A stretch of 64,000 nucleotides of DNA from Metaphire vulgaris (taxonomy: Eukaryota > Annelida > Clitellata > Crassiclitellata > Megascolecidae): the NCBI GenBank assembly GCA_018105865.1, contig CM030852.1, positions 2,428,434 through 2,492,433 of the forward strand, in the 5' to 3' direction. Of the stretch, positions 24,234 to 46,406 are shown one piece after another (the first letter of the stretch is position 1; each line of letters begins with the position of its first letter). The notes under the pieces are model-generated. The model had not been told where the DNA came from. It saw only the letters and a list, made by a program, of their open reading frames with translations, and ran no database searches. The position numbers were made by a program, and so were the translations under genes.

Positions 24234-24482
24234 CAGTGACGTAGCCAAAGGAGGGTTGGGGTTAAAACCCCCTTGGGCGCCGACGAAATTTTCTTAAAAT
24301 GCGTTTCCATGCAATTTTAATTTTCGGATACGGTTTTGAGGGTCAACCCTCCCCTTGGGGTTGCAGACCAAAATTTTTAAACGCCGTAGGCGTGACGACC
24401 TTTTTTGCTTGTCAGCATCTGAAAGAAAAAAATTTAAAAACCATCCTCCCCCGTCCTTCCGGAAATCCTGGCTACGCGACTG
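24234..24482. mobile_element. Inverted-repeat element, CAGTGACGTAGCC type
   Basis: Opens CAGTGACGTAGCCAAAGG, closes TCCTGGCTACGCGACTG. Related to the element at 29414-29623. Flanking octamers do not match well. Ends 46 bases from the stop of the receptor-like gene. Confidence 0.6.
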
Positions 24483-24527
24483 GGCCCAAAACGTTTCAGC
24501 GGCGATTTTTGCAAGTTTTCAACCGCA

Positions 24528-35207
<10,680 letters not shown>

Positions 35208-35209
35208 TA

Positions 35210-35440
35210 TTACGTCTTACTTTCCCTTTTCTATTTCACACGCTGCTTACTCACTTCCTCTGCCGAACACACGTGACGCTTCTTCCGGTCAGTAACTTCC
35301 GGAAATCAGCTTCCGGTATTTATTCAACTTCCGGTATCTCTGCTTCGGAAATAAATTATTCTCTTTGTCTGTAGCTCTTAATCGCCCCGCTCAGCTACAG
35401 CCGTTAATAAAAGGGCCGCAGTCCCTGTAAGCACCTCGGC
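35210..35440 (-). promoter_or_regulatory. Putative promoter of the receptor-like gene with four ETS motifs
   Basis: Just upstream (on -) of the signal-peptide exon. Four CTTCCGG cores (GGAAG on -) fall between about 35281 and 35335, in the contexts CTTCCGGT, ACTTCCGGAA, CTTCCGGTA and ACTTCCGGTA. The spacing to the ATG at 35207 is 75-130 bases, which is typical for ETS-driven promoters. No TATA box is seen. Confidence 0.5.
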
Positions 35441-35994
35441 CCGACACGGACTATTCGCACCTCCGAGTCTCCGACTGCCTGGAGGGGAGTGAGTACCGGT
35501 TGCTACCTCCGAACGGCCGCAGCAGCCGCCTCAGCGCCCCGCGGAGGAGAAACTTAATCGCTCGAATCGAAGCGCATCTCGACCGAGTAATGGACGGAGC
35601 GGAGAAGCCGATGGATGGACGATGATAATCATAGCATCCGGTGAGATAGGGCGATCGCAATCGGCCGCAAGTGGCAAACGACATCGGGTATAGAGGGAAT
35701 TTCGGCCCGTGCGAGAATCCTATTTAAACGCGAGTTTCGAGTTTAAAAGCGGGTTTCAGTTACGCACATGTTGTGCGTAAGACTTGCTGGAGTCAGTTAT
35801 GGCCATAGAGACTGGATATTAGGTATCGTCTTCCATTCTTTCTTCTTTGTCCATCTTTCCGAACGTCTCTTTGTTTTGCTTTCGTTGAAACGCATTCGAA
35901 GCATAGATTGTTGAAATCCATTCTCAGATTCCTTGTCTTTTCTCGTCTCTGTATTTCGACCCGCAACGGTGGGCGGTCAATGAGCCAGAGGGAA

Positions 35995-36039
35995 GGTTCC
36001 TCCTCCTCCTCCTCCTCCTCGTCGTCGTCCTCCTCCTCC

Positions 36040-36074
<35 letters not shown>

Positions 36075-36332
36075 CTCCTCCTCCTGTTCTTCTTTCTCTT
36101 CTTCTTTCTCTTCTTCTTCTTCTTCTTCTTCTTCTTCTTCTTCTTCTTCTTCTTCTTCTTCTTCTCCTTCTTCTTCTTCTTCTTCTTCTTCTTCTTCTTT
36201 TTCTTCTTCTTCTTCTTCTTCTTCTTCTTCTTCTTCTTCTTCTTCTTCTTCTTCTTCTTCTTCTTCTTCTTCTTCTTCTTCTTCTTCTTGTTATTCTTGT
36301 TCTTCTTGTTCTTGTTTTTGTTCTTGTTGTTT

Positions 36333-36367
<35 letters not shown>

Positions 36368-36400
36368 CTTCTTCTTCTTCTTCTTCTTCTTCTTCTTCTG
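35995..36400 (+). repeat. 400-bp (TCC)n/(TTC)n/(TTG)n tract
   Basis: Almost pure pyrimidine for about 290 bases on +, then TTG units. Upstream (on -) of the receptor-like gene promoter. Confidence 0.95.
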
Positions 36401-37799
36401 CAAAACACACACTCTACAGGACAAGAAAACCAGTGCTCCTCCGGCGTCTCAAGATACGCAATAGGACAGTGGCGGAGCCAGGATTCCAGAATGGGGGAGG
36501 GACATATTAGCATTTACGGGCGATAAAGCTGGCGGGTAAAAGGTTGCAGTCTCAAGCACTTTGAACTTTCACGAAAACTGTCGCTTGCATTTCAAATAAA
36601 CTGACTTTATTTTCGAAAAAGCGTCATATCCATAGACTGAATCGAAGTGCTTACATAGCGGTTTGACGAATAACATCTTTACATCGTAACCTATCGTTGG
36701 ACTGTAACTGAAGCAAAAAATAAATTGTCCCAAATGATTGTAATATGCTATAATGACATCCATGGATGCACAGACACTCGAGAACAGATAGCCAGACAGA
36801 CAAACAAATGACCACATCAGCTCCAACCATACCCAACATAATAATTAATTATAACCGGTAAATCTAACTTTAAAATCATTGTAAAAAATTACATCTCAAG
36901 TATTACTCTGATATTACAATTTACAGTATCTACAGTAAAGCAGTTATTGTTGCTGCCAAAGCCATAATCCCCAAAACAAAGCACAATATTCTACTCGCAG
37001 TAGACAATGGCATAATAAATTATTTCCCAGTTTGGCTACACTTGGTGGTAACTTTAACTTTAGAGCCAACTGTGAAACACGTTTGCTATAAATTCAAGAT
37101 ACGACAATGATATAGCCTATAGGGGTATCCAGTGTTTACCAACAAGGTCCGGTTGCTCCGCCCACTGGTGAGCAGAAACCATAGAAACCATTGTTGTCTA
37201 TTAATAGACGCCAATGGCAGAAGCAGATTTCTTGCTGGTGGGCATAGATCAGTGACCATAGAGATTGTTCTGGATACTCCTATATCCCTTGTTTATTTTA
37301 TCATCGCTTATACACAATGTATACTATTTGATTTTTTAAAATAAAAGTAGTAGAACTTTTCACTAGAAAAAAACGCAGAAAACACAGACAGGCAGACAGA
37401 CAGACAGACAGAGCTCATATCCACTTACAACTGCTCGTCGAATACTTAAGGCGAATGGCTCCACTGTCTATCACAGTTGTAAGGTTTACGAGCAATTAAC
37501 AAAAAATTATTAAAACCCGAGAAAATAGAATGACTAAAACGAAAACAAGTCTTGATTCAAACGCGTTTAACTTTGAAAGAAATCGTCCCAAGGGGGTCAA
37601 GCCTATGAGAAGTTAACTTTGGGGGGGAGGGTAGCTGCATCTTGCAGGAATCTGGCCAAGTCATTGGTATCTTTTTTCGATAAGAAGAAATCCCTTTAGA
37701 TTGCAACAGATTGTAGCCTCACTTTCAGAATACCAAAGTGAAAATAGATAACCAATAATAATAATAATTAATTGCTAAGCTATCGTGTGACGGCCGTCG

Positions 37800-37805
37800 T
37801 TTATT
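37800..37805 (-). promoter_or_regulatory. Candidate poly(A) signal of the GATA gene
   Basis: AATAAA on the minus strand about 70 bases after the TGA at 37874-37872. It is the first hexamer downstream and would give a short 3' UTR. Confidence 0.5.
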
Positions 37806-37871
37806 TTCATTCGCTAGGTGGCGACGGTTGATTTACAAAGCATTCGCCAGGTGTCGTAGTCTTCGGACTCA

Positions 37872-40445
37872 TCATAGCGCAATGGAAGAATTATTATTCC
37901 CAGCAGACGACACCAGACGATCGTCGCCGTAGCTCGCCAGATGGCGTCCGGTGACGTAATGGTGGCCGTCTGGGAGGAGGAGGAGCGGGTCGGAAGGGCC
38001 GGAAATGGCCCCGCTGCTGCTGCTGCCGTTGGCCCCGAAGCGGTGATGGTGATCGAGGGCCAGTCTCTGCTGCAGGCCACTGATCGCGGCCCGCTTCAAA
38101 TGGCCCCCCGCGTTCTGCCCCTGTTGGATCGCGCTACCTGGAAATCGGACCATATCGATCGAGTCTAGAGGAAAAGAGGGAGAGACGACGGAGGAGGAGG
38201 AGGCGGCGGAGGAGGAGAGCGAGGGTAAGTAAGGGCTATCGCTGAAAGCGATGGGGTGGGAGTCGAGAATTCCGAGCTGCTCCGGTCCGGTTGGGTGAAT
38301 GGTGCGGTAGGGGAAGATGGTCGATAGGTCACCAATGGTAACGGCGGTTGAGCACGTGACAGGGTTTGCCTCTGAAAATAAAGATATCGCAATTTGTCGC
38401 TGAAGAATTTAAAAAATGATAAATATAATAAAATGATAGCCTAAAATAAATATTTAAAGTTAGCGAATACGTTGCCCAGTTTCCGAGAATAAAAGTCTGT
38501 TCATGGAGGGCGCCACAAGCCAAATATTGGGTGGGCCAACATGGCCTGTTTGAAATTGGACAACGCAAGGACTAGTGCTACAGTAGGCAAAAGATATGCA
38601 AAAATTCAGAAGAGTGATGAAACGAATTAAAACTACATATTCTTGTGTCCCCATCTTTGCTGTGCCAAACCGTACTAGAATTGTCAATATATTCTGTTTC
38701 AATTTTTTTCTGGAGCCTTCGAAATGCCACGAAAAATAATGAGCCATTTGAAACGACACTACACAAAGTCTTTCAGAAATCTATTCTCTGTCAGGTTTTA
38801 TTGACCACGAAAATATTATAAAATTGATACCCTATTTGAAATTGGACAATGCTAGTGCTACAGTAGGCTATAGATATGCAAAAATTCAGAAGAGTGATTA
38901 AACGAATTAAGACTGTCTGTTAGTCTTGGTCTATTAATTATTTCTGGTCTATCGGATTTTTCTTAGACTTATGCCTATTAGTCTTAACCTATCGGTCTCA
39001 ATCTATTAGGCTTGGTTTTGGCCTATAGTTAGTCTTGGTCTATTAGTGTTGGTCCGTTAGCGTTGGTCTATTAGTCTCGGCAAATTAGTCTTGGACTCTT
39101 GGTCTATTCTTAAAAGTCTCGGTCTAATACTGTTGGCGGCGGCGGCGGCGGCGCTTGTCTTCAAAGCCTGCGCGGCGGGATCCGAAAGCGAGGCTCGACG
39201 ATCGTGCGTCGTCTTGGCGACGTCGGCGTCAGCCAATCGGAAGCGCGGTCAATTGTCCGGATCGACCAATCGGCGCCGGGCGACGCTTTGAAGCCGAAGC
39301 GACGGTCACTTGAAGACCAAGTGCCCGGTTCACACTCGTCGACGGCCGTTTCAAAGAGTGCGAACGCGGCTTTAACGTAAACGTTCGAACGTTCGAAGCG
39401 GTCTCTCTACATTGGCGGCATTTTCCTTTCTTAAGAACCCACTCCCGCCTGGCCGCCCACCTCCCACCCCACCCGCTAGGGACGACGAGAGGGGGACAGG
39501 GATACATTTTTACCGGGGTCCGGCGATCAACGAAGGGCCTGCGCTAATCAGAAAAAATAAGTGACGACTTTTTTGACTTGTCAGCTTTTATTTAATATGA
39601 GGATAACCTTTTTCGCTCGTCAAGATTTTTTTGAAGTGCTCAATATTTGTTCCCCGGCCCGCATTTTCTCTCGACGGCCCTGCCATGCACCCGAACCCCC
39701 AATCTATCTCCAAGGTTCGTTGGACCCAGCAAAGTGTTCATACAGGCAGAGTTAACACGATTTTAAAACATAGGCAATTTCATGAAAAAAAACAAAGTAT
39801 TAATAACAAAGTCTGAAAGCATTCCTCCATTTTTGTCAATAAAAACAAATTCGACGGAAGAATATTTCGAAGAAAATTGTAAAAACCAGTTAACCCCTTA
39901 ACCGTGTATTTAACTGTAACTCGATGTAAAATGGACAGATATATCCGGGATCCCCAGTTAAGGGGTTAACTGTTTACAACCATTTGCAAAAAAAATCACT
40001 CTCCTTGCTAAGGCCTAGTCGCAAAATCGTCGTTATCATTGCTGAGTGTGTCAAAATGCAGCCACAATGTAAATAATTATAATCATGCTATCACAAATAA
40101 TTTATAATAATTATTATTAGTAGATAATATTGATCCGTCGTATTTAGGTTATACTGTATTTACCGTTGAATTCGTTTTTGTTATTTTTAGATTTCGGTTT
40201 TCCCAGTCCTTTCTGCTTTCGCTTTCGAGTCTGAAGGCCTTCTTTCTTCATCGACAGAGGTCGCGCCGTCTAAGAAAAACACAAATAGCGAGTTGAAGAA
40301 AACACAGTTTAGCGAAGAAAATAACGTCACCATCTCTATAATTCAGAGTAGTCCTCCACTCCTCAACCTCCTCCATCACCCCCCTGAGATTCAATCGTTC
40401 ACGTTTTTACGGAGCCCAGTATCTAACCTCAAGTACTTCAAAAAA

Positions 40446-40494
<49 letters not shown>

Positions 40495-41475
40495 AGGGTG
40501 TGCAATAAAAACCGGTCTATTTTGAAGCTCTACAACTTGTGCACATCTATACCTGTTTGTATTATTTTATTTGCGTTTTACTCGTGTTGTGTTTCAGCAA
40601 CGCAGATACCTCTGACGTCTTTGACAATCTTTACCAAGCAAACTGCACTTGCCAAATGTTCCTTTGTACATTACGAACTAAGAAAGTTTCGGCGCTTCAA
40701 AATAGAGACCGACTTTTTTATGGCACACCCTGTATATCAGTACATCATCGAATCCGTTACAGCGGAGCGAGCGCCCTTCCGAAGAGGATGAAGAAGAAGA
40801 GACAGAGAAGAGGAGGAGGAGGAGGAGGAGGAGGAGGAGGAGGAGGAGGAGGAGGAGGAGATGCAATGGTGAGGCAAGAGGGGAGGGAGTAGATCCACTG
40901 CGCATGCGCACTTCTGAAGTAGCGAGGCTTTCTATTTGTTGGCGCTGTGCGTTGTTTATTCGGGGGGGGGGGGGGTTCAGTTTGATTTATGCACTGCAAA
41001 ACGCCGCCGCGAAAAAGATAAATTACTCGGCCTCGGCACACCTGACAAACGGAGACCCTTGAGCGCGAGCAAGTCCTCGACGGAGCCCCATTCACCCCCC
41101 CCACCGCTGCTGTTCCCTCATTCCCCCCAGGGGGCTTTGATTTATATACTCTGAGTGAGTGAGTGAGTGAGAGAGAGAGAGAGAGAGAGAGAGAAGGAGA
41201 AGTAGAGGGAGAGGGAGACAGACAGACAGACATACAGACAAACAGAGCTGGGGCTCTGCAGACTCCATGCCCCAGTCTGTCTACATCGGAAAGGGAGGGG
41301 ATCCCGTCGGGCGAATGGAGGGGGGCCCTCGACTTCCACGGGGCCCCTTGGTTGACGACAGTGGCGCATTACAATCCAGCTCTCAAACACTCAAAAACAG
41401 AGGACAATTAATTTAGATCCATTTGTCAAACGCTCAACCACTTGCAACGCTAAAGACGACAGTACTCTGTCTGCC

Positions 41476-41513
<38 letters not shown>

Positions 41514-41671
41514 CCTGTCCGTCTGAGAGCGAGAGAGAAAGAGAGAGAGACAGACAGACAGACAGAGACACAGAGAGAGAGAGACAGAGAAAGAAGGAGA
41601 GAAAAAAGACAGAGAGATTGTTTCTCTTCTGTGTGTCTGTCTGTATCTCTGTCTCTCTCGCATTCTGTCTG

Positions 41672-41742
<71 letters not shown>

Positions 41743-41792
41743 ATAATGCGAGCGACTAAATATAATGTGGAGTTAGTTGTTAACTCTTGTTG

Positions 41793-41842
<50 letters not shown>

Positions 41843-42254
41843 GATTAACAATATAACTGTTTTGTTTGAAATGTAACCCTGAGAAATGAAGGCGACAACC
41901 TCTATACACTAATCAACCTTATCTATACATCCAGCTATAGAGTGTCATTAAAAATTGAATGAATAATGGTGATAAACATGACCATAATCAATCATCGACA
42001 GCGCTGCTGTCATTCAGATGTAGAACGTAAGATGAAGTTTACAGAGCTAAATTTAGCTCAGGGTTTTCGCATTTCTCTCAAATGCATGGAATGAACAATC
42101 CGTAATGAAGTCGCATTGGATTTGCAATGTTAACGTCCGATCTTATGTGACAGAGGCACTGAATTTTAAATGCTATGTTGATCAAATTCGTTGTCAGATT
42201 GTATTTTCTAAAACATGAAATATATAGAAAGCACTTCTCAACCATCCCTCTTCT

Positions 42255-42311
<57 letters not shown>

Positions 42312-42672
42312 CTCAAACCAATTTACCGTCATCTATGAATCTATGATAAGTTTTTGACACTGGTTACCATGGTGGTTACCATAGAAATTATCGTATACAA
42401 GACCTCTAATACAAGCCCTCGGCTTCTACTGAAACAAATGACTGTATACCCTCCCCCTCCCCCCGGCTGTTGAGACCCGGCTTATATTAGAAGTTTTGCG
42501 GTAATGTGAGCTCACTTAACAAAATGGTGGAAAACTGGAGATTCACTTTCATACAGACTCGTTCGTACCAGTGCAAAAATTGAATTCTATGGTCTCACTC
42601 TTTTTAAAGGCGTCAGCGGGTTATTACACGTGAAAAACCACTATAGCGCTTAATAAATCAGTGTGTATGCAT

Positions 42673-42719
<47 letters not shown>

Positions 42720-45700
42720 TCACCCGGTGTAGTTTGAAGTAGAGACCGCAGGCGTTGCATACTGGTTCTCCCTCGTTGCTCCTTCGCCAAAGCGTTGTCG
42801 TAGTTGTCCCGCAGTTGGCGCATTGCAACCCCATCCGGCGACTTACCCCTTGCTGTAATTTACCCACACAACCACGATTACAGACTTCAGGGGCGTAGCG
42901 ACGGGGGGTATATTTCAATCAATCAATCAATCACATTTATTTTCTCAATCAATCAATCAAATTTATTTTCTCAACATTTCAAAAGTAGACAGCTTAACTA
43001 TAGTATAAACCATGAATAACTGTACACTCGAACAGAAATATATCGGTATATATACCCCCCCCCCAAAAAAAAAATCAGTCTACCTTAAAGTTTTTTTATG
43101 TGATTTACATGTGGTTATATGTAGTTTATATGGTTTATGCGGTTTATAGTTAAGATCTATACCCACCCAAAATATTTATAGCCTCCCAAATCAAATTCCT
43201 GGCTACGCCCCTGATTACAGTAACTGTCTGTCTGCCTGTCTCTGTCTCTGTCTGTATGATTAATATATAGTAACAACCATTAAGCATTCTTTCGCGTGGG
43301 CTAATTATCTACCGGTACTTTAGCACTTAGACTACGATATTTTTTCTTAGCAAACTGAACCTTTATTTGTGGTAGTTCGTAATAATTATAAGTTCTAAGA
43401 AAGAAACGCCTTTGTTTCTCAGCTGCATCTCCTTCTATAACGATTAACACCTATGTTATTCTGCAGCCATTTTATGAGACATGGTGATTATTAGCCTTAG
43501 GTAACGGGGTTGGCAGACGACATCTGCAATAATTTCGGCGAATGATTGACAGCCGCCTGGCCATTTGGAGGGAAAACAGAATTAGCGACTAATCCGGGTC
43601 ACGTGACCAAAGAAGAAGACGTAACTATTCTTGCTCGGTATCCGAAGCATTGCTTACAATTGTATAATGTACGATGATGCTAATGGGAGGTCTGAGAGAG
43701 ACAGAGACAGAGACAGACAGACAGACAGACAGAGTCAGCGAGATACAGAAAGACTGAGAGACAGACAGAGAAAGACAGAAGGGAGAGAGAGGAGAGAGAC
43801 AGAGACATGGAGATATACAAGCAGACAGAGAAAGATAGAGAGACAGTGACAGACAGACAGACAGACAGAGCACAGAGATAGAACAATGCAAACTAATAAT
43901 TACTGCAATAAGGATAATCATACATACATACATACATACATACATACTGGCATAATCGCACACACATGCAAGCGTACGGACAGACATACAGACAAACATA
44001 CATACAGAGAGCCTACCGTCACTACGGACGATGACGTAGGCAGTAGCGACGGTGACGTAGTAGAAGCGGAGAGGTTTGTCGATGACGTCACCGTCCGTCT
44101 ATTGGTCTTGAGGAGCGGTCGGTTGGTTCCGTTGATCTTGAAGTAGAGACCGCAGGCGTTGCACAGGTACTGCCCTGTCCCGTCCCGGCGCCAGAGGGGG
44201 GTCTGGACCGACCCGCAGTTGGCGCACTCGCGTCCCTCCAGCGGGTACCCGGAACTGTCGACGACTGGACCGAAGTCGAGTCCTTCTAGGGATAAGGGAA
44301 ACTTGGCGGTTAGTCGGGGCTCATCCATATAGTACGTATACGTAAAAAGGCATATTTTCAACCCCCCTCCCCTCAGTGAGTATGTACAATATCGATGGAC
44401 CCTTTTATACTTAACTGCATGCAGCAAGAAGTTTTCCTGGAATATAGAATACAGTAGCCTACTGTAGCACTAGTCCTTGCGTTGTCCAATTTCAAACAGG
44501 GTATCAATTTTATAATATTTTTGTGGTCTATCTATAAAACCTGTAATATTTAGAAGAAACCAGCTCTCTTAAGCGCCATCTTATCTCTCGATTGATTTTT
44601 TAGACATTTGACAGAGAATAGATTTCTGAAAGACTTTGTATAGTGTCGTTTCAAATGGCTCATTATTTTTCGTGGCATTTCGAAAGCTATAGAAAAAAAT
44701 TAAGACAGAATATATTGAAAATTCTAGTACGGTTTGACACAACAAAGATGGGGACACAAGAATATGTGGTTTTAAATCGTTTCATCACTCTTCTTAAAGT
44801 TTTGCATATCTATAGCCTACCAGGGGCGGCGCTAGGGGAGTGGGTCCGCGGGTCCGGTCCCGCCAAATCTCGGGCAGGGACACCCGAGCAAATCTGCAGA
44901 GGAATTATGATTTGGGGTGGGGGGGGGGTGATGGGAAGGGGTAGTCTGAGCCTGATCCTGATTGTGTAGATTACATTAGACCCACCCAGCAACAAAACCC
45001 AGCGCCGCCCCTGAGAATACTATACAGTATGTGGGCATGGGCGCCCATACATTGGGGCGGAAGGGGGACACTTACCCTCCACCCCCACCCCGCTGGAAAA
45101 TACAAATCTATTTTTGTGACTAACTATATATTGGCTTTGAAGCGATATCCTCAACCTAAGGCATTAATCAAAGAATAAATACAGCGTCCGATTTTATTTG
45201 AATTTTATCTGGAATTCTGAAAATCTATTTAGAAGTGTAGAATGTTCTATTTGGATGCCTTGCTGATATATGAACCGTGACCCATAGTGCTTTGCCCCTC
45301 CAGGAAAAAATTCTGTGGGCGCCCATGTATACAACATGTGGTCCCCATAAATTAGATGGGATATAGGCCTATACCATATATCATTTAGTCATTCGTTCAT
45401 TCATTCGTTCATTCGGTCGTTCTTTAGTTCATTCATTCAGTGAGTAGATAAGTAAGTAAGTAAGTCAGTCAGTCAGTCAGTCGTACTCTCGTTCAGTAAA
45501 CTAATTAATTAGACCTATTTGAAACGAACGTAAAATATATATCAGTGGCCTTAACAGGGATATTTTTACGCCCCCCTAACACCCGCAAACACCCCTCCCC
45601 AATTTGGGACCGACACCCTCAACACCCCCCCCCCAATCTCAGCTATGGGATTGGCAGGGGACCTCCATAATTTACCGACACCCCCGCCCCCAAATTGATA

Positions 45701-46373
45701 ATCCTAGAAATAACCCTGGACCTTGATGACAACGACGACGACGACGACGATTATCATCACTGAGCACGTGACGTCTAAAGGTCCAATTGCATCGAGTGCA
45801 GTCATTCCTTATCCTTCTGACCTGTGACGTTGACCTTTGCCTCGTCCTGATTGTAGGCGGCCAGCAGTGACGTCAGACGCGACGAATCCCACCCTCCTCC
45901 GGCGCCGCCCGTCAGCCCGTCGTGTTGAACCCCCTGCAGGTCATAGGTCAACCCGTAGTACGTTCCCCCGGCGCCGACCTTGTCCTCCACCACGAAGTCC
46001 GGCGACGAGATGGAATCGACGTAGGAATCGTAGAAACCGGACAGAGCCTTGCTCGACGATGACGTCATCAGAAATGATGACGATGACGTCATCAATAATG
46101 ATGATGACGACGATGACGACGACGGGGGAAATCTCGAGGTGGGTTCGCCGAGCACGGACAGGATCGAGGAGGAGGCGCTCCGACTGTCCGGGACTTGGTG
46201 CGGGTGGTGGTGGTGGTGCGGGTGGGGGTGCGGGTGGTGGTGGTGGTGCGGGTGGTAGCCGGGTGTCTGGTGGAGACCCGGGTGGTGAGGGGCGGTGGGG
46301 TGGTGGCCGTAGGCGCCACCCAGCGGAGTGCCGTCGGAGAAGGCGCCCGGGTCCGCGTATCCATGGTGACCGA

Positions 46374-46406
<33 letters not shown>

